Positions 26,480 through 34,900 of a stretch of DNA of 64,000 bases are shown one piece after another. Source of the stretch: Stenotrophomonas maltophilia (GTDB lineage Bacteria > Pseudomonadota > Gammaproteobacteria > Xanthomonadales > Xanthomonadaceae). Below the pieces are notes generated by a model. That model was not told the origin of the DNA, did no database searches, and worked only from the letters and a program-made list of their open reading frames with translations. The stretch covers positions 62,001 through 126,000 of the forward strand of contig DEVL01000001.1 of the NCBI GenBank assembly GCA_002363385.1. Direction: 5' to 3'. Position 1 is the first letter of the stretch. Every line of letters starts with the position of its first letter. The translations under genes and the position numbers were made by a program.

Positions 26480-27514
26480 TCACGCCGCGACGCGCTCGGC
26501 CTGGGCACGGGTGACCGCCAACGCCTGCTCGATCAGGCTCCAGTCGGCACCGACGCGGTGCGAGCCTTCGCTCAGGATCTGGCGGAAGGCACGGCCGCCC
26601 GGCTGTCCATGGAACAGGCCCAGCAGGTGGCGGGTGATGTGCTTGAGCGCCAGCCCACGGGCCAGCTGGGCCTCGATGTAGGGCTGCATGGCGCGCAGCA
26701 GCGCCTCGCGCGACTGCAGCGGGGCACCGGTCTGGGCGGCCTCCAGCTGATGCAGCACGTAGGGGTCATGGTAGGCCGCACGGCCCAGCATCACCCCGTC
26801 CAGCGCCGGCAGTTGGGCCTGCGCTGCCTCGACCGTGGCCAGGCCCCCGTTGAGGACGATCTGCAGCTGCGGGCGGTCGGCCTTGAGGCGGTGCGCCCAG
26901 TCGTAACGCAGCGGCGGCACTTCGCGGTTTTCCTTCGGCGAGAGGCCCTTCAGCCACGCATTGCGGGCATGCACCACGAACATCGCGCTACCGGCGTTGG
27001 CCGATTGATCGACGAAGTTCAAGAACGTTTCGTAGTCGTTGTCGTCATCCACGCCCAAGCGGCACTTCACCGTGACTGGGATGTCCACCGCAGCGACCAT
27101 CGCGCCCACGCACTCGGCGACCAGCGCCGGTTCGCGCATCAGGCAGGCGCCGAAGCGCCCGGCCTGGACGCGATCGGAGGGGCAGCCGCAGTTGAGGTTG
27201 ACCTCGTCGTAGCCCCATTCCTGCGCGATGCGGGCGGCCTGGGCCAGCAGGGCGGGATCGCTGCCCCCGAGCTGCAGGGCCAGCGGATGCTCGCTGTCGT
27301 CGAAGCCGAGCAGGCGCTCACGGTCGCCGTGGATTACCGCGTTGGCGTGCACCATCTCGGTGTACAGCCGTGCGCCCGGTGCCAGCAGCCGGTGGAAGTA
27401 CCGGCAATGGCGGTCCGTCCAGTCCATCATCGGGGCGACGGACAGGCGCAGGGAGGCGGCGTAACGCGCGGCGGAGTCGGTGGCGGGCTGGAGGGTCATC
27501 GGCTGCAGGTGCAT
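26480..27514 (-). CDS. dusA: tRNA-dihydrouridine(20/20a) synthase DusA
   Basis: 344 residues. This FMN enzyme reduces uridine 20/20a in the tRNA D-loop. The N-terminal SVAPMMDWTDRHCR is the DusA signature. The catalytic Cys is in NLNCGCPSDRVQ at residue 111, and the VKCRLGVDD and VLNGGL segments bind FMN/phosphate. The C-terminal helical tRNA-binding domain is complete. The start at 27514 is taken; ATG at 27499 is possible. It is transcribed toward the phoPQ operon but separated from it by 212 bp with palindromes. Confidence 0.95.
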   Translation of the reverse strand: MHLQPMTLQPATDSAARYAASLRLSVAPMMDWTDRHCRYFHRLLAPGARLYTEMVHANAVIHGDRERLLGFDDSEHPLALQLGGSDPALLAQAARIAQEWGYDEVNLNCGCPSDRVQAGRFGACLMREPALVAECVGAMVAAVDIPVTVKCRLGVDDDNDYETFLNFVDQSANAGSAMFVVHARNAWLKGLSPKENREVPPLRYDWAHRLKADRPQLQIVLNGGLATVEAAQAQLPALDGVMLGRAAYHDPYVLHQLEAAQTGAPLQSREALLRAMQPYIEAQLARGLALKHITRHLLGLFHGQPGGRAFRQILSEGSHRVGADWSLIEQALAVTRAQAERVAA

Positions 27515-27541
27515 CTGGATTCACTGGCATTGCCAGCGCAA

Positions 27542-28255
27542 TCAATAGTTTACCCGCTTCCGATGAATACTGCCCTTAGTGCGCTCCGGCACCCTTCGCT
27601 CTGCCTTGTTGATCAGCCACGTCAACAAGGCACCGGGAATCACGAACCCGGAAGTGACCAGCGCGCCGTGAACAAGCGTGGCAGACGGCTGGCCCAGCGT
27701 GGCGACATGCTTCATGGGCGACAACCACGGCGAGAGGTTGATGAAAGCGAGCACCATCACCACCATCGGCCAGCGCAGGTCGACGCCCCGGCGCATGCTC
27801 GACAGGTACGCATAGCCTGCAAGTACCGCGACGAACAGCCCTTCGATGATCCAGGACATCGTGCCCAGCTTCCCCCACATCCCCATGCCCAGATGCATGG
27901 TCGAGAAGGGATAGAGGGCCAGATCGGCGTTATGCATCGGCCAATCCGCGAGGAAATGCGAGAAGCACGCTACGAAGGCGAATGCAGCGACCCGCTTGTC
28001 GTTGAGGAAAAACGCGCCCCAGACGCAGGACCACAACAGCGCGGCGGCGAGCGAATGGTCCCAGTCGATGAAGGTCAGATCAAAGAACAGATAGGGGCCC
28101 GCCAGCAGGTTGGGCGTTACGTGGTTCCAGCCGAGAATGATGAAGAGGCCATCGAGGATGTCCAGGAATCCCACCCCCATCAGCAGGGGCAGCGTGGGGA
28201 TCTTTGGAAATCGCGCCTTCAAGGCTAAACCAATCGCGAAATGGCCCACGTACAT
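27542..28255 (-). CDS. Multi-pass membrane protein resembling YdjM/DUF457 metal-dependent hydrolases
   Basis: 237 residues with six or so TM segments. The N-terminal YVGHFAIGLALK and internal FIDWDHSL and FSHFLADWPMH segments place conserved His and Asp residues at membrane edges, as in the YdjM/DUF457 family. The start has a near-perfect AGGAGGTGA 4 nt upstream. It is divergent from a Crp/Fnr-type regulator (94 bp), which probably controls it. The enzymatic activity of this family is not established. Confidence 0.7.
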   Translation of the reverse strand: MYVGHFAIGLALKARFPKIPTLPLLMGVGFLDILDGLFIILGWNHVTPNLLAGPYLFFDLTFIDWDHSLAAALLWSCVWGAFFLNDKRVAAFAFVACFSHFLADWPMHNADLALYPFSTMHLGMGMWGKLGTMSWIIEGLFVAVLAGYAYLSSMRRGVDLRWPMVVMVLAFINLSPWLSPMKHVATLGQPSATLVHGALVTSGFVIPGALLTWLINKAERRVPERTKGSIHRKRVNY

Positions 28256-28349
28256 GAATCACCTCCTGCGCTATCCGATGCGCAGATGATGCTCGCCAGG
28301 CGTGGTCTAAACTGTAAATCTTGAACAATTGGCCGACCGGATTCCAACG

Positions 28350-28988
28350 ATGCAATCCGATGGCACTCTCCCCAGCCACATCGCCGAGCGGTTCAAAGCC
28401 GCATCGGTAATGCGAAGACTGAAGGACGGGCAGCCACTGTTCGAGCAGGGCTCCCGCCCGGCCGCCATGTTCGGCGTTCTTGAGGGATGCGTCCGCGTCG
28501 GTGTTGAAGGTGAGGCGATGGATCACCGGCTGGTCGCCGTTCTGGGACCCTCCCAGTGGTTTGGCGAGGCACCGCTTCTGGATGCGAAGGCCCGCGCCTT
28601 CACCGCCGTCGCTCATGGCGAATGCCGCATTGCGACCGTTACGGCAACTGCATTTCATGCCTTGATACGGTCGGATAACGAGGCACTTCTTGCCGTCTGC
28701 CAACTCGTCTGCACGCGCTATCGCCAGACGATTGAATGGATCGAGGACACCACCCTTCGATCCTTCGAGTGCCGGCTGGCACGCACCGTGATCGGCCACT
28801 TTCCCCACTCCGGGTCCAGCGCGCTGCGCCTTTCTCAAGAAATGCTGGCGGCACAGCTCGGCGTATCCAGGCCAACGGTGAACCGGCAGCTTGCGCAATG
28901 GTCGCGGCAAGGCCTGATCCGCGTGGGATACGGCAGGATCGACATTGTGGATCTGGCGGGTCTTGAGCAGCTCACCCGAGCGCGGTAG
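28350..28988 (+). CDS. Crp/Fnr-family transcriptional regulator
   Basis: 212 residues. An N-terminal cyclic-nucleotide-like beta-barrel (about 20-120) is followed by a dimerisation helix and a winged helix whose recognition region is AAQLGVSRPTVNRQLAQW (about 167-184). The barrel has the GEAPLLD segment in place of the canonical phosphate-binding cassette, so cAMP binding is doubtful. There is no N-terminal Cys cluster, so it is not an Fe-S FNR. Start choice: ATG at 28350 rather than TTG at 28329. Its divergent neighbour is the likely target. Confidence 0.85.
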   Translation: MQSDGTLPSHIAERFKAASVMRRLKDGQPLFEQGSRPAAMFGVLEGCVRVGVEGEAMDHRLVAVLGPSQWFGEAPLLDAKARAFTAVAHGECRIATVTATAFHALIRSDNEALLAVCQLVCTRYRQTIEWIEDTTLRSFECRLARTVIGHFPHSGSSALRLSQEMLAAQLGVSRPTVNRQLAQWSRQGLIRVGYGRIDIVDLAGLEQLTRAR

Positions 28989-29058
28989 CCCGCTGGCAGT
29001 ACACACGTGCAACCATGGCAGTAGACAATGCCGCTCTGCACCAACCCGCCAGGCATCC

Positions 29059-30015
29059 ATGCCCGCACTCCGCCTTCCCAGCTTCGACCCCACCACCGAA
29101 CAAGGCGTCCTGCGCCTGTCGATCGCCGCATCGCTGGCAATGGCCGCCGCCGCGGTGGCCTTCGGTCTGCTCGCCAACTCTTCGCTGATCATCTTCGACG
29201 GCATCTACGGCCTGATCGACGTGGTGATGACCTGGCTATCGTTGTTGGTGGTGCGCCTGATCAGCCTCTCGACGCACGTGGATACCCTGCAGTCGCGCTT
29301 GAACCAGCGCTTCACCATGGGCTTCTGGCATCTGGAGCCGATCGTGCTCGGGGTCAGCGGCACATTGATGATTGGCGCGGCCTTGTATGCCGCGGTCAAT
29401 GCGGTGGATGCACTGATGTCCGGCGGGCGCGAGATCGCGCTCGGGCCGGCCATCCTGTTCGCGGTGATCTCGATCGCGGCCGAAACCGGGCTGGCACTGT
29501 TCGTACGCCGCGCGAACCGGTCGATCGGCTCGGACTTCATCGCACTGGATGCCAAGAACTGGGTGGTCGCGGCGAGCATGTCCGCCGCGTATCTGGTCGC
29601 CTTCGTCGGCGGCTATGTGCTGGGCGGCACGCAGTGGGCGTGGCTGGTGCCGTACATCGATCCGGCGATCCTGCTGGTGGTCTGCGTGTTCGTGGTCGTC
29701 GCGCCGATGGGCACGGTGCGCCAGGCACTGTCGGACATTTTGCTGATCACGCCGCTGGATCTGCAGACGCATGTGGACGAAGTCGCGCGCGACATCGTGG
29801 CCAGGCACGGCTTCCTGGAATTCCGCAGCTACGTGGCCAAGGTCGGGCGCGGTGAGCAGATCGAGCTGTTCTTCGTGGTGCGCGCTGATGATCCGCCGCG
29901 GGCGCTGATCGAGTGGGATCGGTTGCGCGATGAGATCGGCGAGGCGCTGGGCGAGGAGTCGCCGGATCGGTGGCTGACGATCATGTTCACGACGGATCGG
30001 GAGTGGGCGATCTAG
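29059..30015 (+). CDS. Cation diffusion facilitator family transporter
   Basis: 318 residues. Six TM helices and a C-terminal cytoplasmic domain give the CDF layout. Metal-site positions appear as FDGIYGLIDV in TM2 and ALDAKNW near TM5, where classical CDF proteins have HxxxD/DxxxD pairs, so the metal preference is unclear. The ATG at 29059 was chosen; the longer frame from 28945 overlaps the regulator gene and was rejected. The C-terminal domain ends near EWAI. It is the last ordinary gene before the low-GC RHS island. Confidence 0.85.
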   Translation: MPALRLPSFDPTTEQGVLRLSIAASLAMAAAAVAFGLLANSSLIIFDGIYGLIDVVMTWLSLLVVRLISLSTHVDTLQSRLNQRFTMGFWHLEPIVLGVSGTLMIGAALYAAVNAVDALMSGGREIALGPAILFAVISIAAETGLALFVRRANRSIGSDFIALDAKNWVVAASMSAAYLVAFVGGYVLGGTQWAWLVPYIDPAILLVVCVFVVVAPMGTVRQALSDILLITPLDLQTHVDEVARDIVARHGFLEFRSYVAKVGRGEQIELFFVVRADDPPRALIEWDRLRDEIGEALGEESPDRWLTIMFTTDREWAI

Positions 30016-30029
30016 GCGTTCCCGGTCCG

Positions 30030-30326
30030 TCAACCAGTGAGCACTGCGAGAGTGAGCAAGGCAAATACCTCTGTTACGAGAAGGATGCGGAGGATTGCCG
30101 CGTCACGGCGCATGTCACCCAGTTCCTTCAAGGGCGCGCTCTTCTCCAGGCCGAGAACGATCCAAAGGTGCGTCGCCTGACCCTGCACTCCAAAGATTTC
30201 GGGACAGCCCAGCCGCTTCCAGGTGTCTGGATACCGGCGTCTGAACTTGCGCACGAAGCGAAAGAACAGCGCCAACTAAATGAAGAGGGAAGCGAATGCC
30301 AGCGCGGCTACAACGTTGAGCACCAT
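30030..30326 (-). pseudogene. Small two-TM membrane protein gene interrupted by an in-frame TAG
   Basis: Reading from ATG at 30326, with AGGA 5 nt upstream, the first 16 codons encode MVLNVVAALAFASLFI. A TAG at 30276-30278 follows, and the same frame then continues for 81 codons (LALFFRFVRKFRRRYPDTWK onward) to a stop at 30030. The whole would be about 97 residues with TM helices at both ends and a basic middle, a layout like UspB-type small membrane proteins. Either this is a nonsense mutation or translation starts at the TTG right after the stop, which has no ribosome-binding site. I favour a recently inactivated gene. Confidence 0.6.
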
Positions 30327-30623
30327 CTGAATCCTAAGGATCGTTTGGGTGACACGAATGTCGTCCCGGCCATGTTCGGTTCGTCGCGCGATGTTTGTGC
30401 CGCAAGACGATGACGCTCGTTGCTGCGGTCACTGCTAATTCCAGCAGGCCTACCACCTGAAATAGTGACCAGACCATGCATATCGGCCTGTAATATCCGA
30501 GTAGTCGTCAGGTCCGCCGCCCTTGGTCTTTCGACCTGGGGGCGTAACGACAATAAATGGGTATCCCTTATATCTCGCTTAACGCCTACCAGTGAGCCGA
30601 ACATTTCCGTTCTGATAGAGTGA
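30327..30623. other. Low-GC spacer with no supported gene
   Basis: About 300 bp between the disrupted gene and the RHS operon's last gene. Base composition is visibly less GC-rich than in the core genome. Open frames crossing it have no recognisable domain or ribosome-binding site. It may contain decayed downstream RHS-island sequence. Confidence 0.5.
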
Positions 30624-31019
30624 TTAGGTATTACGACTGCGCAGCTGACGATTGCCGACCCCCCAAAATACCACTGCAAATAGCAGCATCGCCATTGCAA
30701 AGACAAAAGCAAATCTGGCGACCGGCGCATTTTCCAGTGTGAAGCCATGAAAGAAGTGCAGATACTGCCCCTTGCTTTCGTCCCAATTGGTCCAATAGGG
30801 GAATGGTGGAACAGCAATTAATAGTGCAGCAATAACCGCAACAAACCACTTCACGCTTGGCAACCAGATCGCCACCGCGATGGCGACAGCCGTTGCCATC
30901 GCAGCAACCTCTGCATTCAATGTCCCTCCCCACGCCAAGGCCATCAAGACCCCTGGCACAATGAGCAGTACAGCAGCGAAGATCACAACAAGAATTCGAA
31001 AGATTTTACTATTCTGCAT
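30624..31019 (-). CDS. Four-TM membrane protein, candidate immunity protein of the RHS toxin
   Basis: 131 residues, almost entirely four TM helices (about 6-30, 36-55, 59-78, 98-121) with short polar ends (QLRSRNT). The ATG at 31019 has GAGG 9 nt upstream and overlaps the 3' end of the RHS-core/toxin gene by 11 bp. This is the usual place and coupling for an immunity gene of a polymorphic toxin. I know no family for it; immunity is inferred from position. A multi-spanning immunity protein would fit a toxin acting at the inner membrane. Confidence 0.65.
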   Translation of the reverse strand: MQNSKIFRILVVIFAAVLLIVPGVLMALAWGGTLNAEVAAMATAVAIAVAIWLPSVKWFVAVIAALLIAVPPFPYWTNWDESKGQYLHFFHGFTLENAPVARFAFVFAMAMLLFAVVFWGVGNRQLRSRNT

Positions 31020-31968
31020 CGTCGATGTTCCTCTGGTTATGACCTTTCCAGACATCATTGATGTATCCGGACAAGACAGGAACTACTTGGGGCAGGGCCC
31101 ACCCTTCACCAATGGACATTGCCTTACTATCTACAGAGCCCCGTAGCACGTAGCCAAAGTGCAGCCCGTGACCAGGCTGGGTGACATTGATTACCCAAGT
31201 ATTGCCGTTTCGATCTGTAGCACTATAGCTTCTCACGGGACTCGCTGGGTCGTTACCCAAAATCACACCAGCCCTAGCGAGCAAACCTCGGCCACCTTCC
31301 GGTGTGGCGTTATTGGGAGTTCCAGTTGGCGTAGCCGGCTTGTCATTGCCCGGCGTCGGATTGTTCACCATCGCGCGCTGCACCGACTTGTCCGACTTCT
31401 GGTGTTCTGTGGCCCGGCTATATACATGACTGGCTGGGCTACCAGTCCTTTGAGTCCCAGAAACACCCGGCGGAGTAGGGAACGAAATCTTCGTTGGAAT
31501 ACGTGAACCGGTCACCGGAATAGTACATGTCGTCATCCCGCTCTTGGAAATGCAATCGCGTCCATCCGGATCAGTGAACCGGTACGGATTGTTCGCCGCA
31601 TACGCATACCTGTTGAAGTTGGGGCCAAGACTCGCCGATACCGGATCAACACTCAAAAACCTCCCGGTCGTGGGATCGTAATAGCGCTGTTGCATGTAGA
31701 CGAGCCCGGTCTTCGTATCGCCTACATGAGTCGTGTATCCAAGTCCATCTTGAGTCTCGGCGAACTCATGTCCATAAGGCTCATAGGCACGCGTCGACAG
31801 AACCTCTCCATTAGCATCACTCATCGCCACAACAGAGCCCAGCGCATCCACATGGTAATACTCGACAACATGGCCAATTGACTCCGCGTGAGCCTCACCT
31901 GCCATCATTGCGGCGGACAAGCAGAGCATCAAGGGCGATAGCACAGCCTGATTCGCATTGCTTCTCAC
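31009..31968 (-). CDS. Exported RHS-core protein with C-terminal toxin-like domain
   Basis: 319 residues. A signal peptide (about 1-29, ending GEAHA) is followed by the RHS-associated core: YYHVDALGSVVAMSD, YEPYGHEF, then YMQQRYYDPTTGRFLSVDP and the NRYAYAANNPYRFTDPDG end motif near residue 136. Next comes a Pro/Thr-rich linker and a variable tail of about 90 residues with VINVTQPGHGLHFGYVLRG, GEGWALPQV and INDVWKGHNQ. The GTG start at 31968 has GGGAGGGG upstream and shares GTGA with the stop of the giant RHS gene. The tail resembles C-terminal domains I recall on other RHS/CDI-type toxins, but its activity is unknown. Confidence 0.85.
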   Translation of the reverse strand: MRSNANQAVLSPLMLCLSAAMMAGEAHAESIGHVVEYYHVDALGSVVAMSDANGEVLSTRAYEPYGHEFAETQDGLGYTTHVGDTKTGLVYMQQRYYDPTTGRFLSVDPVSASLGPNFNRYAYAANNPYRFTDPDGRDCISKSGMTTCTIPVTGSRIPTKISFPTPPGVSGTQRTGSPASHVYSRATEHQKSDKSVQRAMVNNPTPGNDKPATPTGTPNNATPEGGRGLLARAGVILGNDPASPVRSYSATDRNGNTWVINVTQPGHGLHFGYVLRGSVDSKAMSIGEGWALPQVVPVLSGYINDVWKGHNQRNIDDAE

Positions 31969-34900
31969 GGCACCACCCCTCCCGGTCCTGTGGGAATGAT
32001 CGTCACTGGCTGCGCCACAGCGCCTGAAAAATCCGAGCAGCCGGCCGCGTTACAGGCTCTCACCACATGATGGGGTGCACAATAGCGGCCGCTCTGACGA
32101 TCAAAAACGCGGTCGTCAGGCCCGTTATATTGGTGCTGATAGAGCTGACCATTAGCCCATGCATACAGCTCATATCTCTCCACATGAGCGACGGGCGTCC
32201 ACTGGACACCACAGGTGATTTTGACCGGCGGCCTGCTGGTACGCGTCTGAGACGAAGAGGTGATGGTCGGCACACCTGGGCGCAGCAGGACGTTAGTAGT
32301 GGCCAATGACCCGAGCGGCCCACATCCGGCCCGGTTGCATGCGCTGACACGATATCCCCACGTGCCTGTCGTCCGCCCGCCCCTCCATAGGTCCCCGCCC
32401 GCTACATCTGCAGTAGTAGCGAAGCCTCCACCGTTGAAGTTCTCGTGGACTCGGTAGAAGTCCGCAGTAGGCACACCTGTCCAATACACGGTGAAGTCAC
32501 CGGATACGCTAGGTGCAGAGATTGAGATGCCTTCTGGAGCATGCTCAGGCGGAATGACTGAGTTAACGGTGCGTTCGGGTGAGAAGGCTCCACAGAGACC
32601 TCGATTACAGGCTTGTACACGATATCGGTATGACGCCGTCTTCCGACCTGACAGGGTTGTCGTAAGGGCGCTCGAACTGAGAACCCTGCTCCATTGACCA
32701 CCGTTGATGCTTTCGTCCAGCTGATAGGTTGTAGCGTTCGGCACGGATGACCAGTACATCGTGTACGAGCCGTTGAGGCTCTCGGGAGGACCCGACAGCC
32801 CGGGAGCAGTGGGCGAATGGATTACCATCACCGAGCCGCCCATCGTATAGCCGCTACACCCATCCGGATTGCAAGCCCTCACCCGGTAGGAATACCTCCC
32901 CACAGCTTTGCCATCTGTCGCCCAAGACAGCGCATCGCCCCTGTAGACCTGCACCCACTCATTGGAACTGCTTGATTCCTCAAGCTCGTAAACGGTGGCA
33001 CTGATTGACCGAGGCCTGGGTGCAAGCCAGGCAACAGAATAGCGCCCCTCCATGCCTAGCTCGGGGACAGTGATGCCGAACGGCGGCGTCGCCGGCTGGC
33101 GCACGAATATGGCTGCTGTGGCACTCCACGCACCGCAACCCACATCATTGCAGCTCCTGACACGATAGGTGTAATGGCCCACCGGCTTGTCCTGGATCTC
33201 GGCAATGAGCCCTGCGCCCTTGTGTACAGCCACCCAATCGCCCTCTGTTGGCAACTCCTGCAACTCATATGAGCGGGCTCCAGTCATCGACGTCCACTTC
33301 ACCGGAAAGGTACCGTTCGTGGTGTGACCTGGCACGGTCAACACCGGCGCAGCGGCGAGCGAATTCGCCGACAGCCGCGCTAGGAGACGACCATTCACGG
33401 AAACGTAGTCGTAAGACCGTGCTTCTCGCTCATTCCGCTGATGGCGTAATGTTCCATCCTTTCCATACATCGACCGGATAACGCCCACCGTCGGGCTCGC
33501 TGCTTCACTACGACGGCCGTACCCGTCATATTCATAGCGCTCTTTAGATTCGGACTCCCGCAAGCGATTGCCCATATCAAAGAAGAACAACTGACCGTTC
33601 TTTGCCGCAAGGTTCCCCTGAGCATCGTATGTCAGGCCGATCACGGAGGCATGCGCTTCATTTCGCACGTTGGTCAGCCGGTTGGCGGCGTCGTAAACGT
33701 ACTGATGTAAGCGCTGTCCAGGCTGAAGGACTGCGGTGATGTTATCGAGCGCGTCATAGCGGTAGTTGACAACACCGTCTCCGCCAAATGACGGTGATGC
33801 TGCTCTGATCAGTCGATTTAGCCGGTCATACTGCATCCGCCGGGTATTATTCCCGCCGGGCATTCCGTCGACTATGGCCAAAGTATTGCCTTCCAAATCG
33901 TAGTAGTACGTATCGTGAAGGATCAGCCGACCTGCACTGGAGTCCATTGTGAGGTGATGCATACCTCGTTCGTCTCTCTCAACCTTGCTCTCGATACCAT
34001 TCCCATAGCGAAGTGATGCCATGGTTCCGTCAGCGTCATACCGGATATTGCTTGCATATGCGCCCGCGCGCGTTGCTTGGCCCAGTGCATTCGGCGCGAA
34101 GTCCACAACCGCACCGGAGGGATAAGAAATCCCAGACAGTGTCGCATTCTTATCGTAAGAGAACTTCAGTTCCCAGGTATCCCCATTGGTGTGCCGAAGA
34201 TACTCGTTGGTCAGGAGGCCCCGTTTGTTGTAGGCGTACTCATTCACCACCTGCCGTCCACTGCTGGAGGTGGTGATGCTACTGACCTCACCATCCGGCG
34301 TGTATCTCCACAACTGATCACCTCGCCCATCGGGGAAGGTGAGTGCAACCAAGCGGTTCAAGCTGTCATAGCTGCGGGTCACGCGCCTGTCCGCCCCCTC
34401 GCTCGCGCTGCACGTCGAGATGTCTCCGGCTGCCACTCCTGAGCTTGCCGATATCAAGTTGCCAGCCGCATCGTATGACCTGACGGTCGCACCCGTTTCA
34501 GGCTCCACTGATTTGCACAGCCGCTGATGTCTATCATAGGCATAGCCACGTGTAAGCGACTGAGTGCGATCTGCATTTCGACGTGTGATGGTGAGTGGCT
34601 TTCCGAATAGGTCGCGTACGATCTCGGTCGTAATACCTTCAGGCTGCTGGATGGACATCGCTGCATCATACGTCGCGTCCGCTGTCAGCCAGTGCGCGGT
34701 AACTGTCTGCAGCCCACTGGGGCTGGTTGTTTTGATGGAGCCGCCACGCAGATACTCGGTTGTAGTAGTAAGCAGCCCTTGCTCACTGTCTTCGGCTGCC
34801 GCCGTCGTCCTTCCCAGCGCGTCATACTCGATCCACTGGCCTCGAGTGATCGTAGGCTGGCGGGCCGGATAGCTATGGAACACCTTGCGGCCTTCAAAGT

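Noticed and set aside
26558..28228. 556-codon plus-strand frame opposite dusA and the membrane gene
   Set aside because: Antisense shadow; both minus-strand genes have clear family motifs.
30308..30817. 169-codon minus-strand frame overlapping the candidate immunity gene
   Set aside because: No hydrophobic or domain pattern, wrong frame relative to the well-supported gene at 30624-31019.
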